Counted from the stretch's first letter, positions 39,284-48,754 are shown. The stretch: DNA of 64,000 nt from Methylococcales bacterium (GCA_026398895.1 JAPLRZ010000055.1:32170-96169); one strand, 5' to 3'. Translations and numbers: made by a program. The notes: generated by a model from the sequence alone, not told the origin.

Positions 39284-39910
39284 ATGGCGACAGAACAACT
39301 CTATCCATTCTCTGTTTATTATCTTAGAATCACTTTAGAAAACTCTAAGCCATTGATATGGCGTGATATTTTAGTGCCTAGCGATCTTAGCTTAGAAGCC
39401 TTGCACTATGTGATACAAACAGTGATGGGGTGGGAGAATTCTCATGCACATCAGTTTATTGCAGAAAAAGTGCTTTATAGCAATGACACAGAACGTAACA
39501 ACGTTGAGGATGAATATGGTTTATTGGATACCGAAGAGCTAGAAAAACAAAATTGCAATGAAAAAAAATATACCGTGGGAAACCTACTTACTAAAGAAGG
39601 GGCAAGCATTGTTTATGAGTATGACCTAGGAGACAGTTGGACGCATCGAATTGAACTGAGAAAAATTCTACCTGTCGATGCTAATGCCCGCCAGCCCCGT
39701 TGTATCAAAGGTGAAAAAGCCTGTCCACCCGAAGATTGCGGCGGTATATGGGGTTATACTGATATGTTAGAATCTCTACAAAATACCGAAGACACGCACA
39801 TACTTACTTGGTTAGGTGAGTATTTTAATCCAACTGATTTTGATATTGAGGCGATCAATAGAACGCTTAGACGTTTAGTGGTTGATAATTCGGCTTCGGA
39901 TTCGGAGTAG
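39284..39910 (+). CDS. Plasmid pRiA4b ORF-3-like protein
   Basis: I start at ATG 39284 (MATEQLYPFSV), served by GAGG about 9 nt upstream; the frame extends 13 codons further into cysJ. The 208-residue protein has the family signature YYLRITLENSKPLIWRDILV near the start, then LHYVIQTVMGWENSHAHQF, VYEYDLGDSWTHRIELRKIL (about 119-138), and CIKGEKACPPEDCGGIWGY. The function of this widespread family is unknown. It sits between cysJ and the ATP-grasp/mch pair. Confidence 0.9.
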   Translation: MATEQLYPFSVYYLRITLENSKPLIWRDILVPSDLSLEALHYVIQTVMGWENSHAHQFIAEKVLYSNDTERNNVEDEYGLLDTEELEKQNCNEKKYTVGNLLTKEGASIVYEYDLGDSWTHRIELRKILPVDANARQPRCIKGEKACPPEDCGGIWGYTDMLESLQNTEDTHILTWLGEYFNPTDFDIEAINRTLRRLVVDNSASDSE

Positions 39911-39927
39911 GTTTACGCCAACTCACC

Positions 39928-41070
39928 TTGAAATCTGACTACATTCTCATCATTGCCAGCTCAGCGCGTATGCTGGCACAAGCGGCAGTCTGTGCGGGTT
40001 TAAAGCCCTTAGTCATTGATTTATTTGCTGACCTCGATACTCAAGCTTATGCACTAGACTATCAACAAATAACCGATTTAACGGTTGCTTCCCTTATCCC
40101 AGCTGTAGATTATTTTAGCCAACACTACGCAGTAACACAGGTTGTTTATGGCAGTGGCTTTGAACAATACCCTGATAGTTTGCATTATTTGCACTTGCGT
40201 TTAACCCTATTGGGTAATACGCCAGAAACGTTTATCAGGGTACAAAACAAAGTCGATTTTTTTGCCGTACTGGATAAATTTAACATTCCCACGCCTGAAA
40301 CGTCTTTTACTCGACCACACGACACCCAAAATTGGTTAATTAAACCCAGCAGAGGGCAAGGTGGTATGGGTATTCAGCGTGTTAGGAATACAAACCTAGG
40401 TTTGAACTCCAATGTCTATTGGCAAAAATATCAGCACGGCTCACAACACTCGGTGTTATTTTTAGCCAATGGGCGGCAAGTACAAGTTATCGGTTTTAAC
40501 ACCCAATGGACGACGCGCTTAAGCGACACAGAAGAATTTATTTTTGCGGGCATTATTAATCATTGTGAACTAAGTCAAATCCATCAAACGCAAATTATCG
40601 ACTGGCTAACAAAACTTGTTCCAGCCTTTAAGTTAAACGGTTTAAACTCACTGGATTTTATTCATGCCGATGGCGAAAGTTATGTGTTAGAAATCAATCC
40701 GCGCCCACCTGCTAGTATGCAGTGTTACGATGCCGATTTATTGCGCCGACACCTGATGACTACCAGTCCTGTAGAGGACTGGCAGTCATGTTTACAGCCA
40801 CCGCCACAATCAGGCTATACAGGCTATCAAATTGTCTATGCCGAACAGGATATACAAATTCCAGACGACTATAGCTGGGAAAACGGCGTGATGGATTTAC
40901 CCGCAGCGGGGGCAATCTGTAAGACAGGGCAACCAATTTGCAGTATTATTGCCCACCAACACCAAGCCTACGCGGTCTTGAACGAATTAACCCTTAAACA
41001 ACACACTATACAAAGGTCTTTATACTCATGGAACACACAGCCAGCGTCAACAAACTCACTCAACCCCTAG
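39928..41070 (+). CDS. ATP-grasp enzyme next to mch
   Basis: This 380-residue protein starts at TTG (no earlier plausible start). The N-terminal domain ([20 protein letters not shown]) is Rossmann-like. ATP-grasp features are [18 protein letters not shown] (about 131-148) and [14 protein letters not shown] (about 250-263), with the metal-binding Glu and Asn. It overlaps mch by 43 bp. ATP-grasp proteins of unknown substrate accompany tetrahydromethanopterin genes in methylotrophs, so a role in making that cofactor is probable but unproven. An in-frame palindrome (40756-40789) encodes residues ~277-288. Which known Orf it equals I cannot say. Confidence 0.85.
   Translation: MKSDYILIIASSARMLAQAAVCAGLKPLVIDLFADLDTQAYALDYQQITDLTVASLIPAVDYFSQHYAVTQVVYGSGFEQYPDSLHYLHLRLTLLGNTPETFIRVQNKVDFFAVLDKFNIPTPETSFTRPHDTQNWLIKPSRGQGGMGIQRVRNTNLGLNSNVYWQKYQHGSQHSVLFLANGRQVQVIGFNTQWTTRLSDTEEFIFAGIINHCELSQIHQTQIIDWLTKLVPAFKLNGLNSLDFIHADGESYVLEINPRPPASMQCYDADLLRRHLMTTSPVEDWQSCLQPPPQSGYTGYQIVYAEQDIQIPDDYSWENGVMDLPAAGAICKTGQPICSIIAHQHQAYAVLNELTLKQHTIQRSLYSWNTQPASTNSLNP
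40756..40789. repeat. Palindrome within the ATP-grasp coding region
   Basis: ATGACTACCAGTCCT and AGGACTGGCAGTCAT form arms around GTAG with one mismatch. The core equals that of the intergenic hairpin at 18611-18647. It is in frame and adds about 11-12 residues ([11 protein letters not shown] region). Confidence 0.7.
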
Positions 41071-42011
41071 TTCAACACCTGCTGGATAATGCCGCTAAAT
41101 TACGCCTCGGCGTTGAAGTGTTAGCCAACGGTTGTACCGTCATCGATGCAGGTATCAACGCCATCGGTGGTTTGGAAGCAGGTCGCATTATTGCGGAAAT
41201 TTGTTTAGGTGGTATGGGAACAGTCTCTATTAGCCATAGCACTTACACCACGAACTGGTCGTTATCCGTCAACGTCCACACAGGCAATCCTGTACTCGGC
41301 TGTTTAGGCAGTCAATACGCAGGCTGGAGTTTATCGCATGAAAAATACTACGCATTAGGTTCAGGTCCAGCGCGTGCAATGGCAACCAAAGTAAAAAACG
41401 GCGAAGTTGAACCCGTTGAAGAGTTATACAAAGAACTCGCCTACCGTGACAGTGCCGACAGCACCGTATTAGTCATCGAAAACGACAAACTGCCACCGCT
41501 GGAAATTATCGAAAAAGTAGCCACTGCGTGTGGTGTTTCACCAGAAAAATTAACCATCATCGTCACACCAACCAGCAGTTTAGCAGGTGGTGTACAAGTC
41601 GTGGCTAGAGTATTAGAAGTCGCTATGCACAAAGCCCACGCCCTGCATTTCCCGTTAGAAAATATTATTGACGGTAGCGGCTCTGCACCTATTTGTCCAC
41701 CGCACCCTAACTTTGTCAAGGCAATGGGACGCACCAACGATGCAATTTTATTCGCAGGGCAAGTGCATTTATTTGTCAAAGGCAGTGATGAAGCGGCAGA
41801 AGAATTGGCAAAAAATCTACCCAGTTCAACCTCTAAAGATTACGGCAAACCCTTCGCCGACATCTTTAAACAGTATGAATATGATTTTTTTAAAATTGAT
41901 GCCATGTTGTTTAGCCCAGCCAGTGTGATTGTCACAGCCGTGGATTCAGGCAAAAGTTTCCGTGCAGGAAAGTTGGATAATGCCTTGTTGGATTTATCAT
42001 TTGGGGCATAA
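41028..42011 (+). CDS. mch: Methenyl-tetrahydromethanopterin cyclohydrolase
   Basis: Mch hydrolyses methenyl-H4MPT to formyl-H4MPT in the C1 oxidation route from formaldehyde to formate in methylotrophs. The protein has 327 residues, the family size. Recognisable segments are [39 protein letters not shown] (about 36-54), [45 protein letters not shown], and [13 protein letters not shown] (about 218-230). It overlaps the ATP-grasp gene by 43 bp and is the strongest lineage marker in the window. Other H4MPT genes (fae, mtdB, fhc) are not here. Confidence 0.96.
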   Translation: MEHTASVNKLTQPLVQHLLDNAAKLRLGVEVLANGCTVIDAGINAIGGLEAGRIIAEICLGGMGTVSISHSTYTTNWSLSVNVHTGNPVLGCLGSQYAGWSLSHEKYYALGSGPARAMATKVKNGEVEPVEELYKELAYRDSADSTVLVIENDKLPPLEIIEKVATACGVSPEKLTIIVTPTSSLAGGVQVVARVLEVAMHKAHALHFPLENIIDGSGSAPICPPHPNFVKAMGRTNDAILFAGQVHLFVKGSDEAAEELAKNLPSSTSKDYGKPFADIFKQYEYDFFKIDAMLFSPASVIVTAVDSGKSFRAGKLDNALLDLSFGA

Positions 42012-42021
42012 TGCTTAAAAT

Positions 42022-42179
42022 ATGAATTCAATTTTCACAAAATCCTCGCTCTGTTCGAGTGGCTTTTCTTACGGAAATAATCCTGATTATGTCATTTTCT
42101 TTAATCCAAGTTTGTTAAAAAACTTTTGAGCGATTACTTAGAAATAACGTCTATTGAAGAATTAAGGCAATTGGCTTAG
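42022..42179 (+). pseudogene. Possible frameshifted gene remnant
   Basis: An ATG frame at 42022 reads SSLCSSGFSYGNNPDYVIFF then NPSLLKNF and stops at 42129. Shifting frame near that point, the sequence continues LLSDYLEITSIEELRQLA and stops at 42179. The two pieces together look like one short coding stretch broken by a small indel. No family is recognised, so this is tentative. Confidence 0.3.
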
Positions 42180-42261
42180 CTTTAAAAACTGAGTCAAAAT
42201 CTATTTTTGCTCTAAGACGTTTATGGCTATGAAGTTCTACCTTGTTGATTTTATCAGCACG

Positions 42262-42342
42262 ATAGGATGCGCTGAGGTACGAAGCGCATCGTTCGAGAAA
42301 TATAACGCGAATGATGCGCCTCTTATCGTCGGCACATCCTAT
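42262..42342. repeat. Palindromic repeat, ATAGGATGCGC type
   Basis: Outer arms are ATAGGATG and CATCCTAT, with inner GATGCGC..GCGCATC pairing. It lies in the gap between mch and the thiolase gene and contains no gene. Confidence 0.55.
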
Positions 42343-42634
42343 GGCACTGGACGGAGATAATAATTTTTTAAATCGGTATGATGACGACAAACAATCCTGA
42401 GCGCGACGGGGTATTCCAGTAAGCCTGTTATTTAAAACTCGAACGCGGGAAATTCAAAACTGGAACAAATCAGAGTATTTAAAAGAAATACTAGAGTTAT
42501 ACAAAACCAACGCTTAAAATTTCATGGTTCTTAGGCACTGCGTTACTAGCCATTTATGCTTCGACTGTTCTCACAGCTCAGCATAAACGCTTTAACTGGC
42601 AGTCAGGCATTGTGTACCCTCTTTGGAGAAGACC

Positions 42635-43759
42635 ATGAAATCCGTTATTATCGCTGGCTATTGCCGTTCACCTTTCACACCCGCTCATAAAGGGCAACTG
42701 GTAAAAACCCGACCTGATGATCTTGCCGCTACGGTGGTCAAAGGGCTGCTCAAACAAACCCGTGTCAATCCCGATGATATAGAAGACTTGATTTTGGGTT
42801 GTGCGTTTCCCGAAGGTGAACAAGGCTTTAATCTAGCACGTTTGATTGTCCATTTAGCTGGGCTGCCTGTAACCGTTGCAGGGATGACGCTAAACCGTTT
42901 TTGCGGCTCGTCTATGCAGGCGATTCATATTGCCGCAGGGGCGATTCAATTGAATGCGGGTGAAGTGTTTATTTGTGCGGGGGTGGAATCGATGAGTCGT
43001 ATACCGATGGGCGGTTTTAATCCCATGCCCAATCCCGTGCTTTATGGGAGTTTTCCTGACGCATTTATCAGCATGGGTGATACGGCTGAAAATCTGGCTA
43101 AGCGTTATGCAATAGCGCGGAGCGATCAAGAGGCTTTTGCGTTACTCAGTCAACACAAAGCTTACTCCGCACAACAACAAGGACGTTTTAGTGATGAAAT
43201 CATTGCTATCGGTTCAGTAACGCAAGATGGCTGTTTACGTCCTGATTCTACCGCCGCAACCTTGGCTCAACTTGCGCCTGCGTTTCAAGCTACGGGCAGT
43301 GTCACTGCGGGTACGTCTTCACCGTTGACCGATGGCGCGTCGGCGGTGTTGGTGTGCAGTGAAGATTATGCTGATAAGCACGGTTTGCCGAAGTTAGCCA
43401 GAATCAAAGCCACCGCTGTCTCAGGTTGTGCGCCTGATATTATGGGCATCGGTCCTGTTGCCGCGACCCATAAAGCCTTGCAACGTGCGGGTTTAGCATT
43501 GAACGATATTGATATTATTGAACTTAATGAAGCCTTTGCTGCGCAAGCTTTAGCGGTGCTGACAGAATTACCTATTGCGTTGGATAAGCTTAATCTTGAT
43601 GGTGGTGCGATTGCCTTAGGTCATCCGTTAGGCGCGACGGGTGCGAGAATCACGGGTAAAGCCGCCAGTTTGTTACAACGCGAACATAAACGTTACGCTC
43701 TCGCCACCCAATGTATCGGTGGTGGTCAAGGCATTGCGACCATTTTGGAGGCAATATGA
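42635..43759 (+). CDS. fadA: Acetyl-CoA acyltransferase (thiolase)
   Basis: This degradative-type thiolase cleaves 3-ketoacyl-CoA with CoA. I start at ATG 42635 (MKSVIIAGYCRSPF), with GGAG 7 nt upstream; a TTG four codons earlier is unlikely. The 374-residue protein has the nucleophile Cys in LNRFCGSSMQAI (about 83-94), IIELNEAFAAQAL (about 291), and the active His in GGAIALGHPLGATGARI. The second Cys is in CIGGGQG at the end. It overlaps the following fadN-type gene by 4 bp (ATGA). The fadA symbol is by role; a biosynthetic thiolase is less likely given the partner. Confidence 0.93.
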   Translation: MKSVIIAGYCRSPFTPAHKGQLVKTRPDDLAATVVKGLLKQTRVNPDDIEDLILGCAFPEGEQGFNLARLIVHLAGLPVTVAGMTLNRFCGSSMQAIHIAAGAIQLNAGEVFICAGVESMSRIPMGGFNPMPNPVLYGSFPDAFISMGDTAENLAKRYAIARSDQEAFALLSQHKAYSAQQQGRFSDEIIAIGSVTQDGCLRPDSTAATLAQLAPAFQATGSVTAGTSSPLTDGASAVLVCSEDYADKHGLPKLARIKATAVSGCAPDIMGIGPVAATHKALQRAGLALNDIDIIELNEAFAAQALAVLTELPIALDKLNLDGGAIALGHPLGATGARITGKAASLLQREHKRYALATQCIGGGQGIATILEAI

Positions 43760-46050
43760 ACATTCATAAAGTTGCCGTGATTGGCGCGGGGGTGATGGGT
43801 GCAAGTATTGCCGCGCATATCAGTAATGCGGGCATTCCTGTGTATTTACTGGATATTGTGCCTAAGCTAGAACTAAGCAGCAACCGTAACACCATCGCCG
43901 AAACTGCTATTGAAAAACTGCTCAAAGCGCAACCCGCGCCGTTCATGCACAAAAATAATGCCCGTTTAATCACCGCAGGCAATATCGAAGATCATCTACA
44001 CTGGTTAGCCGATGTTGATTGGGTGATTGAAGCGGTGATTGAAAAACCTGCCATTAAAAAATCACTGTATGAAAAACTGGAAGCAGTGTGCGGTGATGAT
44101 TGTGTGATTTCCTCTAATACCTCGACCTTGCCATTATGGTTATTAACACAGGAGTTTCCTGAACGTTTTAAACAGCGGTTTATGATTACCCATTTCTTCA
44201 ATCCGCCGCGTTATATGCGCTTGCTAGAATTAGTAACAGGTTCAGAAACACATCCAGAATTAGTGGCGGCAATTAAAGAATTTGCTGATAGTAAGCTAGG
44301 TAAAGAGTGCGTGACTTGCAAAGATACCGCTGGTTTTATCGCTAATCGTATCGGTATTTACTGGCTGCAATGCGGGCTGTTGGAAGCGATTAATTTAGGA
44401 CTGAGCGTTGAACAAGCTGATGCGGCTTTATTACCTTTTGGCATACCCAAAACAGGAATTTTTGGTTTATTGGATTTAGTTGGTTTGGATTTAATTCCAT
44501 CGGTGTTAGCCAGTATGAAACAGGCGTTACCCCCGAATGATGCGTTTCAGCTAGTCAGCGAATTACCGCCTTTAATGACCAAGATGATTAGCGAAGGCTA
44601 TACAGGCAGAAAAGGCAAAGGCGGCTTTTATCGCTTAAGTCCAGAACGCGTGAAAGAATCGATTAATCTCCAAACAGGTGAATATAGTCGTAGTGAAAAT
44701 ATTGGGGATCGTTCCTCACCCCAAGCAAGCACGCTACAAAATTTATTATCCTCAGATGACTCCTCCAGCCTTTATGCGTGGCGCGTATTATCAAAAACCT
44801 TAACCTATGCCGCCAGTTTAATCCCCTGTTGTGCCGATGATTTAGTCAGCATTGATGTCGCTATGCGTGAAGGTTATCACTGGCAACTGGGAATTTTTGA
44901 ATTACTCGATAGCTTAGGCATCGCATGGTTTACCGATAAATTACGCTCAGAAAATCAAGCCATACCTCCACTACTCGCCAACAATCAACAACTATACCAA
45001 GCAGATAGTTTTGTTGATTTATCGGGTCACTATCAGCCCATACCCAGAGCAACAGGGGTGTTATTGTTGTCCGACATTAAACGCCAAAGCTCAGCCGTGT
45101 TAAGCAATGCCTCTGCCAGTTTATGGGATATTGGTGATGGCGTTGCTTGTTTAGAATTTCATAGCAAAATGAACACGCTGGATATGGACTCACTGGCATT
45201 GATTCAACAAAGTATCAGTAAAATTAGCGATGGATTTGTCGCGTTAGTCATACATAATGAAGCGAAGAATTTTTCAGCGGGGGCAAATCTTAATTTACTG
45301 GTTCAAGCGATTCAGCACGGCGATTGGGCAGCCGTTGAACAACTTGTTATCAAAGGACAGCAAACTTACCACGCGTTAAAAGTCGCACCTTTTCCTGTGG
45401 TTGGCGCACCCTCTGGATTAGCGTTAGGTGGTGGTTGTGAAGTTCTGCTTCATTGTGATGCGATTCAAGCTCACGCTGAACTTTACATGGGTTTGGTCGA
45501 AGTTGGCGTTGGCTTGATTCCAGCGTGGGGTGGATGTAAAGAGTATTTGCACCGCTGGCAAACGCAAGCAAAACTCCCCAAAGGTCCAGTTCCAGCGGTA
45601 GTCAAAGCCTTTGAAACCATTGGTTTAGCCAAAGTATCTGGTTCTGCGTTGGAAGCCAAAGAGTTATTATTTTTATCAGCGTCCGATGGCATCACCATGA
45701 ATAAACAACGATTACTCGCCGATGCTAAAACCAAAGCCTTGTCCCTTGTTAGTCATTACACCGCCCCCGAATCTTATACTTATAAACTGGCAGGAAAAAC
45801 GCTTCAAGCCACCTTAGCAATGGGCATAAAATCCCTGCACGCTTTAGGCAAAGCGACCGATTATGATAGGGATATTGCTGAAAAATTAGCGGAGGTGTTA
45901 AGCGGTGCTGATGCTGATATTAAGTCACCACTAACGGAAATCGATTTGCTAGCCTTAGAATTACACGCCTTTGTTACACTGACTAAACAGGCGGGGACAT
46001 TGGCACGATTAGAACACTTGTTAAAAACGGGTAAGCCGTTAAGAAACTGA
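43756..46050 (+). CDS. fadN: 3-hydroxyacyl-CoA dehydrogenase / enoyl-CoA hydratase, FadN-type
   Basis: This 764-residue bifunctional enzyme carries out the hydration and oxidation steps of beta-oxidation. Domain order is dehydrogenase first: NAD fold KVAVIGAGVMGASIAAHISN (5-24), ISSNTSTLPLW, HFFNPPRYMRLLELV, and KGKGGFYRL. The hydratase/isomerase domain follows (about 460-680, with SAGANLNLL and GLALGGGCEVLLHCDA). E. coli FadB has the opposite order, so this is the FadN/YusL arrangement. I start at ATG 43756, which overlaps the thiolase stop. No acyl-CoA dehydrogenase lies adjacent. Confidence 0.93.
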   Translation: MNIHKVAVIGAGVMGASIAAHISNAGIPVYLLDIVPKLELSSNRNTIAETAIEKLLKAQPAPFMHKNNARLITAGNIEDHLHWLADVDWVIEAVIEKPAIKKSLYEKLEAVCGDDCVISSNTSTLPLWLLTQEFPERFKQRFMITHFFNPPRYMRLLELVTGSETHPELVAAIKEFADSKLGKECVTCKDTAGFIANRIGIYWLQCGLLEAINLGLSVEQADAALLPFGIPKTGIFGLLDLVGLDLIPSVLASMKQALPPNDAFQLVSELPPLMTKMISEGYTGRKGKGGFYRLSPERVKESINLQTGEYSRSENIGDRSSPQASTLQNLLSSDDSSSLYAWRVLSKTLTYAASLIPCCADDLVSIDVAMREGYHWQLGIFELLDSLGIAWFTDKLRSENQAIPPLLANNQQLYQADSFVDLSGHYQPIPRATGVLLLSDIKRQSSAVLSNASASLWDIGDGVACLEFHSKMNTLDMDSLALIQQSISKISDGFVALVIHNEAKNFSAGANLNLLVQAIQHGDWAAVEQLVIKGQQTYHALKVAPFPVVGAPSGLALGGGCEVLLHCDAIQAHAELYMGLVEVGVGLIPAWGGCKEYLHRWQTQAKLPKGPVPAVVKAFETIGLAKVSGSALEAKELLFLSASDGITMNKQRLLADAKTKALSLVSHYTAPESYTYKLAGKTLQATLAMGIKSLHALGKATDYDRDIAEKLAEVLSGADADIKSPLTEIDLLALELHAFVTLTKQAGTLARLEHLLKTGKPLRN

Positions 46051-46109
46051 AAGCTACTTTATCCAATGTTACAATCTACCCTCCCTTAACCTCACTCTAG
46101 GATAAAACA

Positions 46110-47222
46110 ATGGGATTATTTGACGCACTGAGAAATGAATTTATCGACATCATCGAATGGACGGATGATGCTAGCGATATTATTTTATGGAAATTTCCGC
46201 GTTACCAAAATGAAATTAAAATGAACGCGAAACTGACGGTACGCGAAAGTCAGATAGCTGTATTTTTAAATGAAGGGGTGATTGCCGATATTTTCCAAGC
46301 GGGTATGTACACGCTTAACACCCAAAATATGCCGATTTTGGCGACGCTGAAAGGGTGGAAATACGGTTTTGATAGCCCGTTTAAAGCTGATGTGTTTTTT
46401 GTTAATACCAAGCAATTCATCAATCAAAAATGGGGGACTAAAAACCCTATCATGTTGCGTGATGCTGAATTTGGTCCTGTACGCTTACGCGCTTTTGGGT
46501 CGTTTGCCTTTAGAGTCAATGATGCTGGTAAATTCTTAAAAGAAGTGTCAGGCACAAATGCTGAATTTACCGTTGATGCCGTCAATGAGCAGTTACGCAA
46601 TTTAGCCGTTACCCGTGGTATGGATGCGATTGCGGAAAGTAAAATTCCTGTGTTGGATTTAGCGTCTAATTATGACGAAGTATCGCTAATTGTTACCGAC
46701 AAAATCAAAGCAGAATTTAATGAATTAGGTTTAGAGCTGACCAAATTCTTAATTGAAAATATTTCTTTGCCGCCTGAAGTGGAACAAGCACTAGATAAAC
46801 GCAGTAGCATGGGAATTATCGGTAATCTAGGCGCGTATTCACAGTTTCAAGCCGCTAATGCAATGGAAGCTGCGGCACATAATCCCGAAGGTGGTTTAAT
46901 GGGAGCTGGAATTGGCGCGGGCTTGGGATTTGGCATGATAAATCAAATGGGCAATGTATTTCAGCCACAACAAGTCAATCCAGCCGCAGGTGGAGCAAAT
47001 CCGCCACCGCCACCATTGCCAGTATCGCTTAGTTATTTTGTCGCTGTGAATGGTGTGCAAACAGGTCCCTTCCCGTTACCGCAGCTACAAGCAATGATAC
47101 AGTCTGGACAATTGACTCGCGCTTCATTGGTGTGGACACAAGGCATGAGTGGCTGGTTAGCGGCAGAAACACAGACCGAATTAGCGGCTTTGTTTGCAGC
47201 AATACCGCCACCGATTGCATAA
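46110..47222 (+). CDS. SPFH-domain protein with C-terminal GYF_2 domain
   Basis: This 370-residue protein has an N-terminal SPFH/Band-7-like region of the YdjI kind (IIEWTDDASDIILWKFPRYQ near 14-33, RESQIAVFLNEGVIADIF, then VVFFV-like strands and LRAFGSFAFRV). A helical stretch and a Gly-rich hydrophobic stretch (GGLMGAGIGAGLGFGM, about 265-280) follow. A Pro-rich linker leads to a GYF_2 domain (YFVAVNGVQTGPFPLPQLQ, then LVWTQGMSGWLAA). GYF_2 domains bind peptides at membranes. Its role is unknown; related proteins may organise membrane complexes. TAGGA lies 7 nt upstream. It appears monocistronic. Confidence 0.88.
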   Translation: MGLFDALRNEFIDIIEWTDDASDIILWKFPRYQNEIKMNAKLTVRESQIAVFLNEGVIADIFQAGMYTLNTQNMPILATLKGWKYGFDSPFKADVFFVNTKQFINQKWGTKNPIMLRDAEFGPVRLRAFGSFAFRVNDAGKFLKEVSGTNAEFTVDAVNEQLRNLAVTRGMDAIAESKIPVLDLASNYDEVSLIVTDKIKAEFNELGLELTKFLIENISLPPEVEQALDKRSSMGIIGNLGAYSQFQAANAMEAAAHNPEGGLMGAGIGAGLGFGMINQMGNVFQPQQVNPAAGGANPPPPPLPVSLSYFVAVNGVQTGPFPLPQLQAMIQSGQLTRASLVWTQGMSGWLAAETQTELAALFAAIPPPIA

Positions 47223-47589
47223 CTCACTGAAATCCAAACAGTAAAAAATCGGAATGCAAACGCGATAAGCCGTAGGTCAGGTTAGCGATAGCGTAACCCG
47301 ACATACATCGTATATCATGTTGTGTCGGGTTATGGTTACCGCCTAACCCGACCTATACTACTAAATTAATTTGTTCCCACGCACGGCATCATTATCGTTC
47401 CAACGCTCCGCGTTGGAATGCGTCTGAGGACGCTCCAGCGTCCTCGTTTCAGACTGTGTTTTTGATGGTTATGCTTTTGCAATGAAGACGCTGGAGCGTC
47501 AACTGCTGCATTCCAACGCAGAGCGTTGGAACGATTAAATTAAACCTACGAACTACGAGCCACAATTACAAATAAAATAGAGGTATATT
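47223..47589. repeat. Two palindromic repeat clusters
   Basis: A GTCGGGTTA-type element occupies 47273-47355 (outer arms TAGGTCAGGTTAG and CTAACCCGACCTA). A GTTCCAACGCTCC / GACGCTGGAGCGTC element occupies 47371-47538 with internal palindromes GCATTCCAACGCAG and CGCGTTGGAATGCG. Both types recur elsewhere in the window (15188; 13000-13110; 13494-13580). No gene is seen. Confidence 0.75.
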
Positions 47590-48615
47590 ATGACCAATTA
47601 TAAAGAAGAGCTTTTTAAGCTAGAAAAAAGACATATTGATAATTTTAAAAATGGAAACATTAAAGAGCAAGATAATATTCAAAATAAAATTAATATTTTA
47701 CATATTAATAATATTCAAGATTTAAACACTTATATAATGAAATCTATTAATACGATAAGAGATTTATGTGTGGATGTAAATCTATCAAAAAAACTACTAT
47801 CAGATATAATGACAGATATAAAAAAAACTGATTTTGAAAATATTTCAAATGTAATAGATGAAAATATTATTGTTAAATCTAAAGGTTTTGTCAGCTTATT
47901 ACTTAATGTTGATCTATCAAAAGTAAAATTTTATGATTTAAAAGTTAATAAAAATAACATATATGCAGAAGCGTGCTGCATCAATTGTGGAGAAGATGAA
48001 CATCATATTTTTTATTACAGCGAAGAATTTACTTCTACAGATTTAATTGTACATGAGTTAGGACATGCGGCTGAATTTTCTATTTCTCGAAAAGTAAAAG
48101 ATGATCAGTTTACATCCCATTCATGTATTTCTGAAGCTGTAGCGTATTTTTGCCAATTTAAGTATTTACTTGAAAATGGTAGTCGCCAACAACGTTCTGG
48201 TGCAGTAGCTGCATTTATTTATACATATTTAGCCATCTTAGTTTTAAGTTACTGCTTAAAAAATAAGTTAGAACTATCTGATATTATTCCAGAAAAATTA
48301 ATAGATGAATCAATGTTTAAAGATTTTTTAGAAATTTATGGGGATAATGGAAGATCATTTATAGTTGAAAAAATTAATCACATAAAAAATACAAATGCTG
48401 AGTTGATCAATTTGGTTGGTAGTGAAATATCTCCTAGATTTGGAGTTGTACTTGCCTTAATATTATTGAAGAAAGACATTAGTATTATTTTAAAAATAAT
48501 ATCAATGAATTCAATCACTGAAAATTTAGACAGTATATTAAATATTATTGATAATGATATAACTGGAAGCTTAAAAAACATTGATAAACTTATATTAAGT
48601 TTTATAGATGGATAA
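47590..48615 (+). CDS. AT-rich HExxH metallopeptidase-like protein
   Basis: This 341-residue protein contains HELGH (residues 155-159, in LIVHELGHAAEFSI). Glu 182 (SEAVAYFCQF) is placed like the third zinc ligand of M3/oligoendopeptidase-F-like gluzincins. A CCINCGEDEHH stretch (129-139) precedes it. No signal peptide is seen; the rest is Lys/Asn/Ile-rich and helical. The gene is clearly more AT-rich than both neighbours, and repeats border it on both sides, pointing to recent transfer. Much shorter than M3 peptidases. Family assignment rests on the motif only. Confidence 0.65.
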   Translation: MTNYKEELFKLEKRHIDNFKNGNIKEQDNIQNKINILHINNIQDLNTYIMKSINTIRDLCVDVNLSKKLLSDIMTDIKKTDFENISNVIDENIIVKSKGFVSLLLNVDLSKVKFYDLKVNKNNIYAEACCINCGEDEHHIFYYSEEFTSTDLIVHELGHAAEFSISRKVKDDQFTSHSCISEAVAYFCQFKYLLENGSRQQRSGAVAAFIYTYLAILVLSYCLKNKLELSDIIPEKLIDESMFKDFLEIYGDNGRSFIVEKINHIKNTNAELINLVGSEISPRFGVVLALILLKKDISIILKIISMNSITENLDSILNIIDNDITGSLKNIDKLILSFIDG

Positions 48616-48701
48616 CGAAGCGCGACAGAATATATACCCCGTAGCAACGTTTTGATTGTGACGCTGGTTGTGTTGAGAATCATACCAAAATTCAAACGGT
48701 C

Positions 48702-48726
48702 GGGACGGGTTGAATAACCCGTCCCG
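48702..48726. repeat. GGGACGGGTTGAATAACCCG palindrome
   Basis: This 25 bp inverted repeat between the metallopeptidase-like gene and the BrnT gene is shared with 24551-24575. It may serve as a 3' hairpin. Confidence 0.6.
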
Positions 48727-48754
48727 TGCTGAAATAAAATATATAAAATGATTT

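Larger units (their letters stand above)
42012..42634. other. Intergenic region with gene remnants and repeats
   Basis: The first ~170 bp read like a broken gene (see 42022-42179). A palindromic repeat follows at 42262-42342. From 42422 to 42518 a short frame reads TREIQNWNKSEYLKEILELY and ends in a stop, with no start, possibly another remnant. A REP-like inverted pair (TTATGCTTCGACTG..CAGCTCAGCATAA) is near 42555-42590. Confidence 0.45.
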
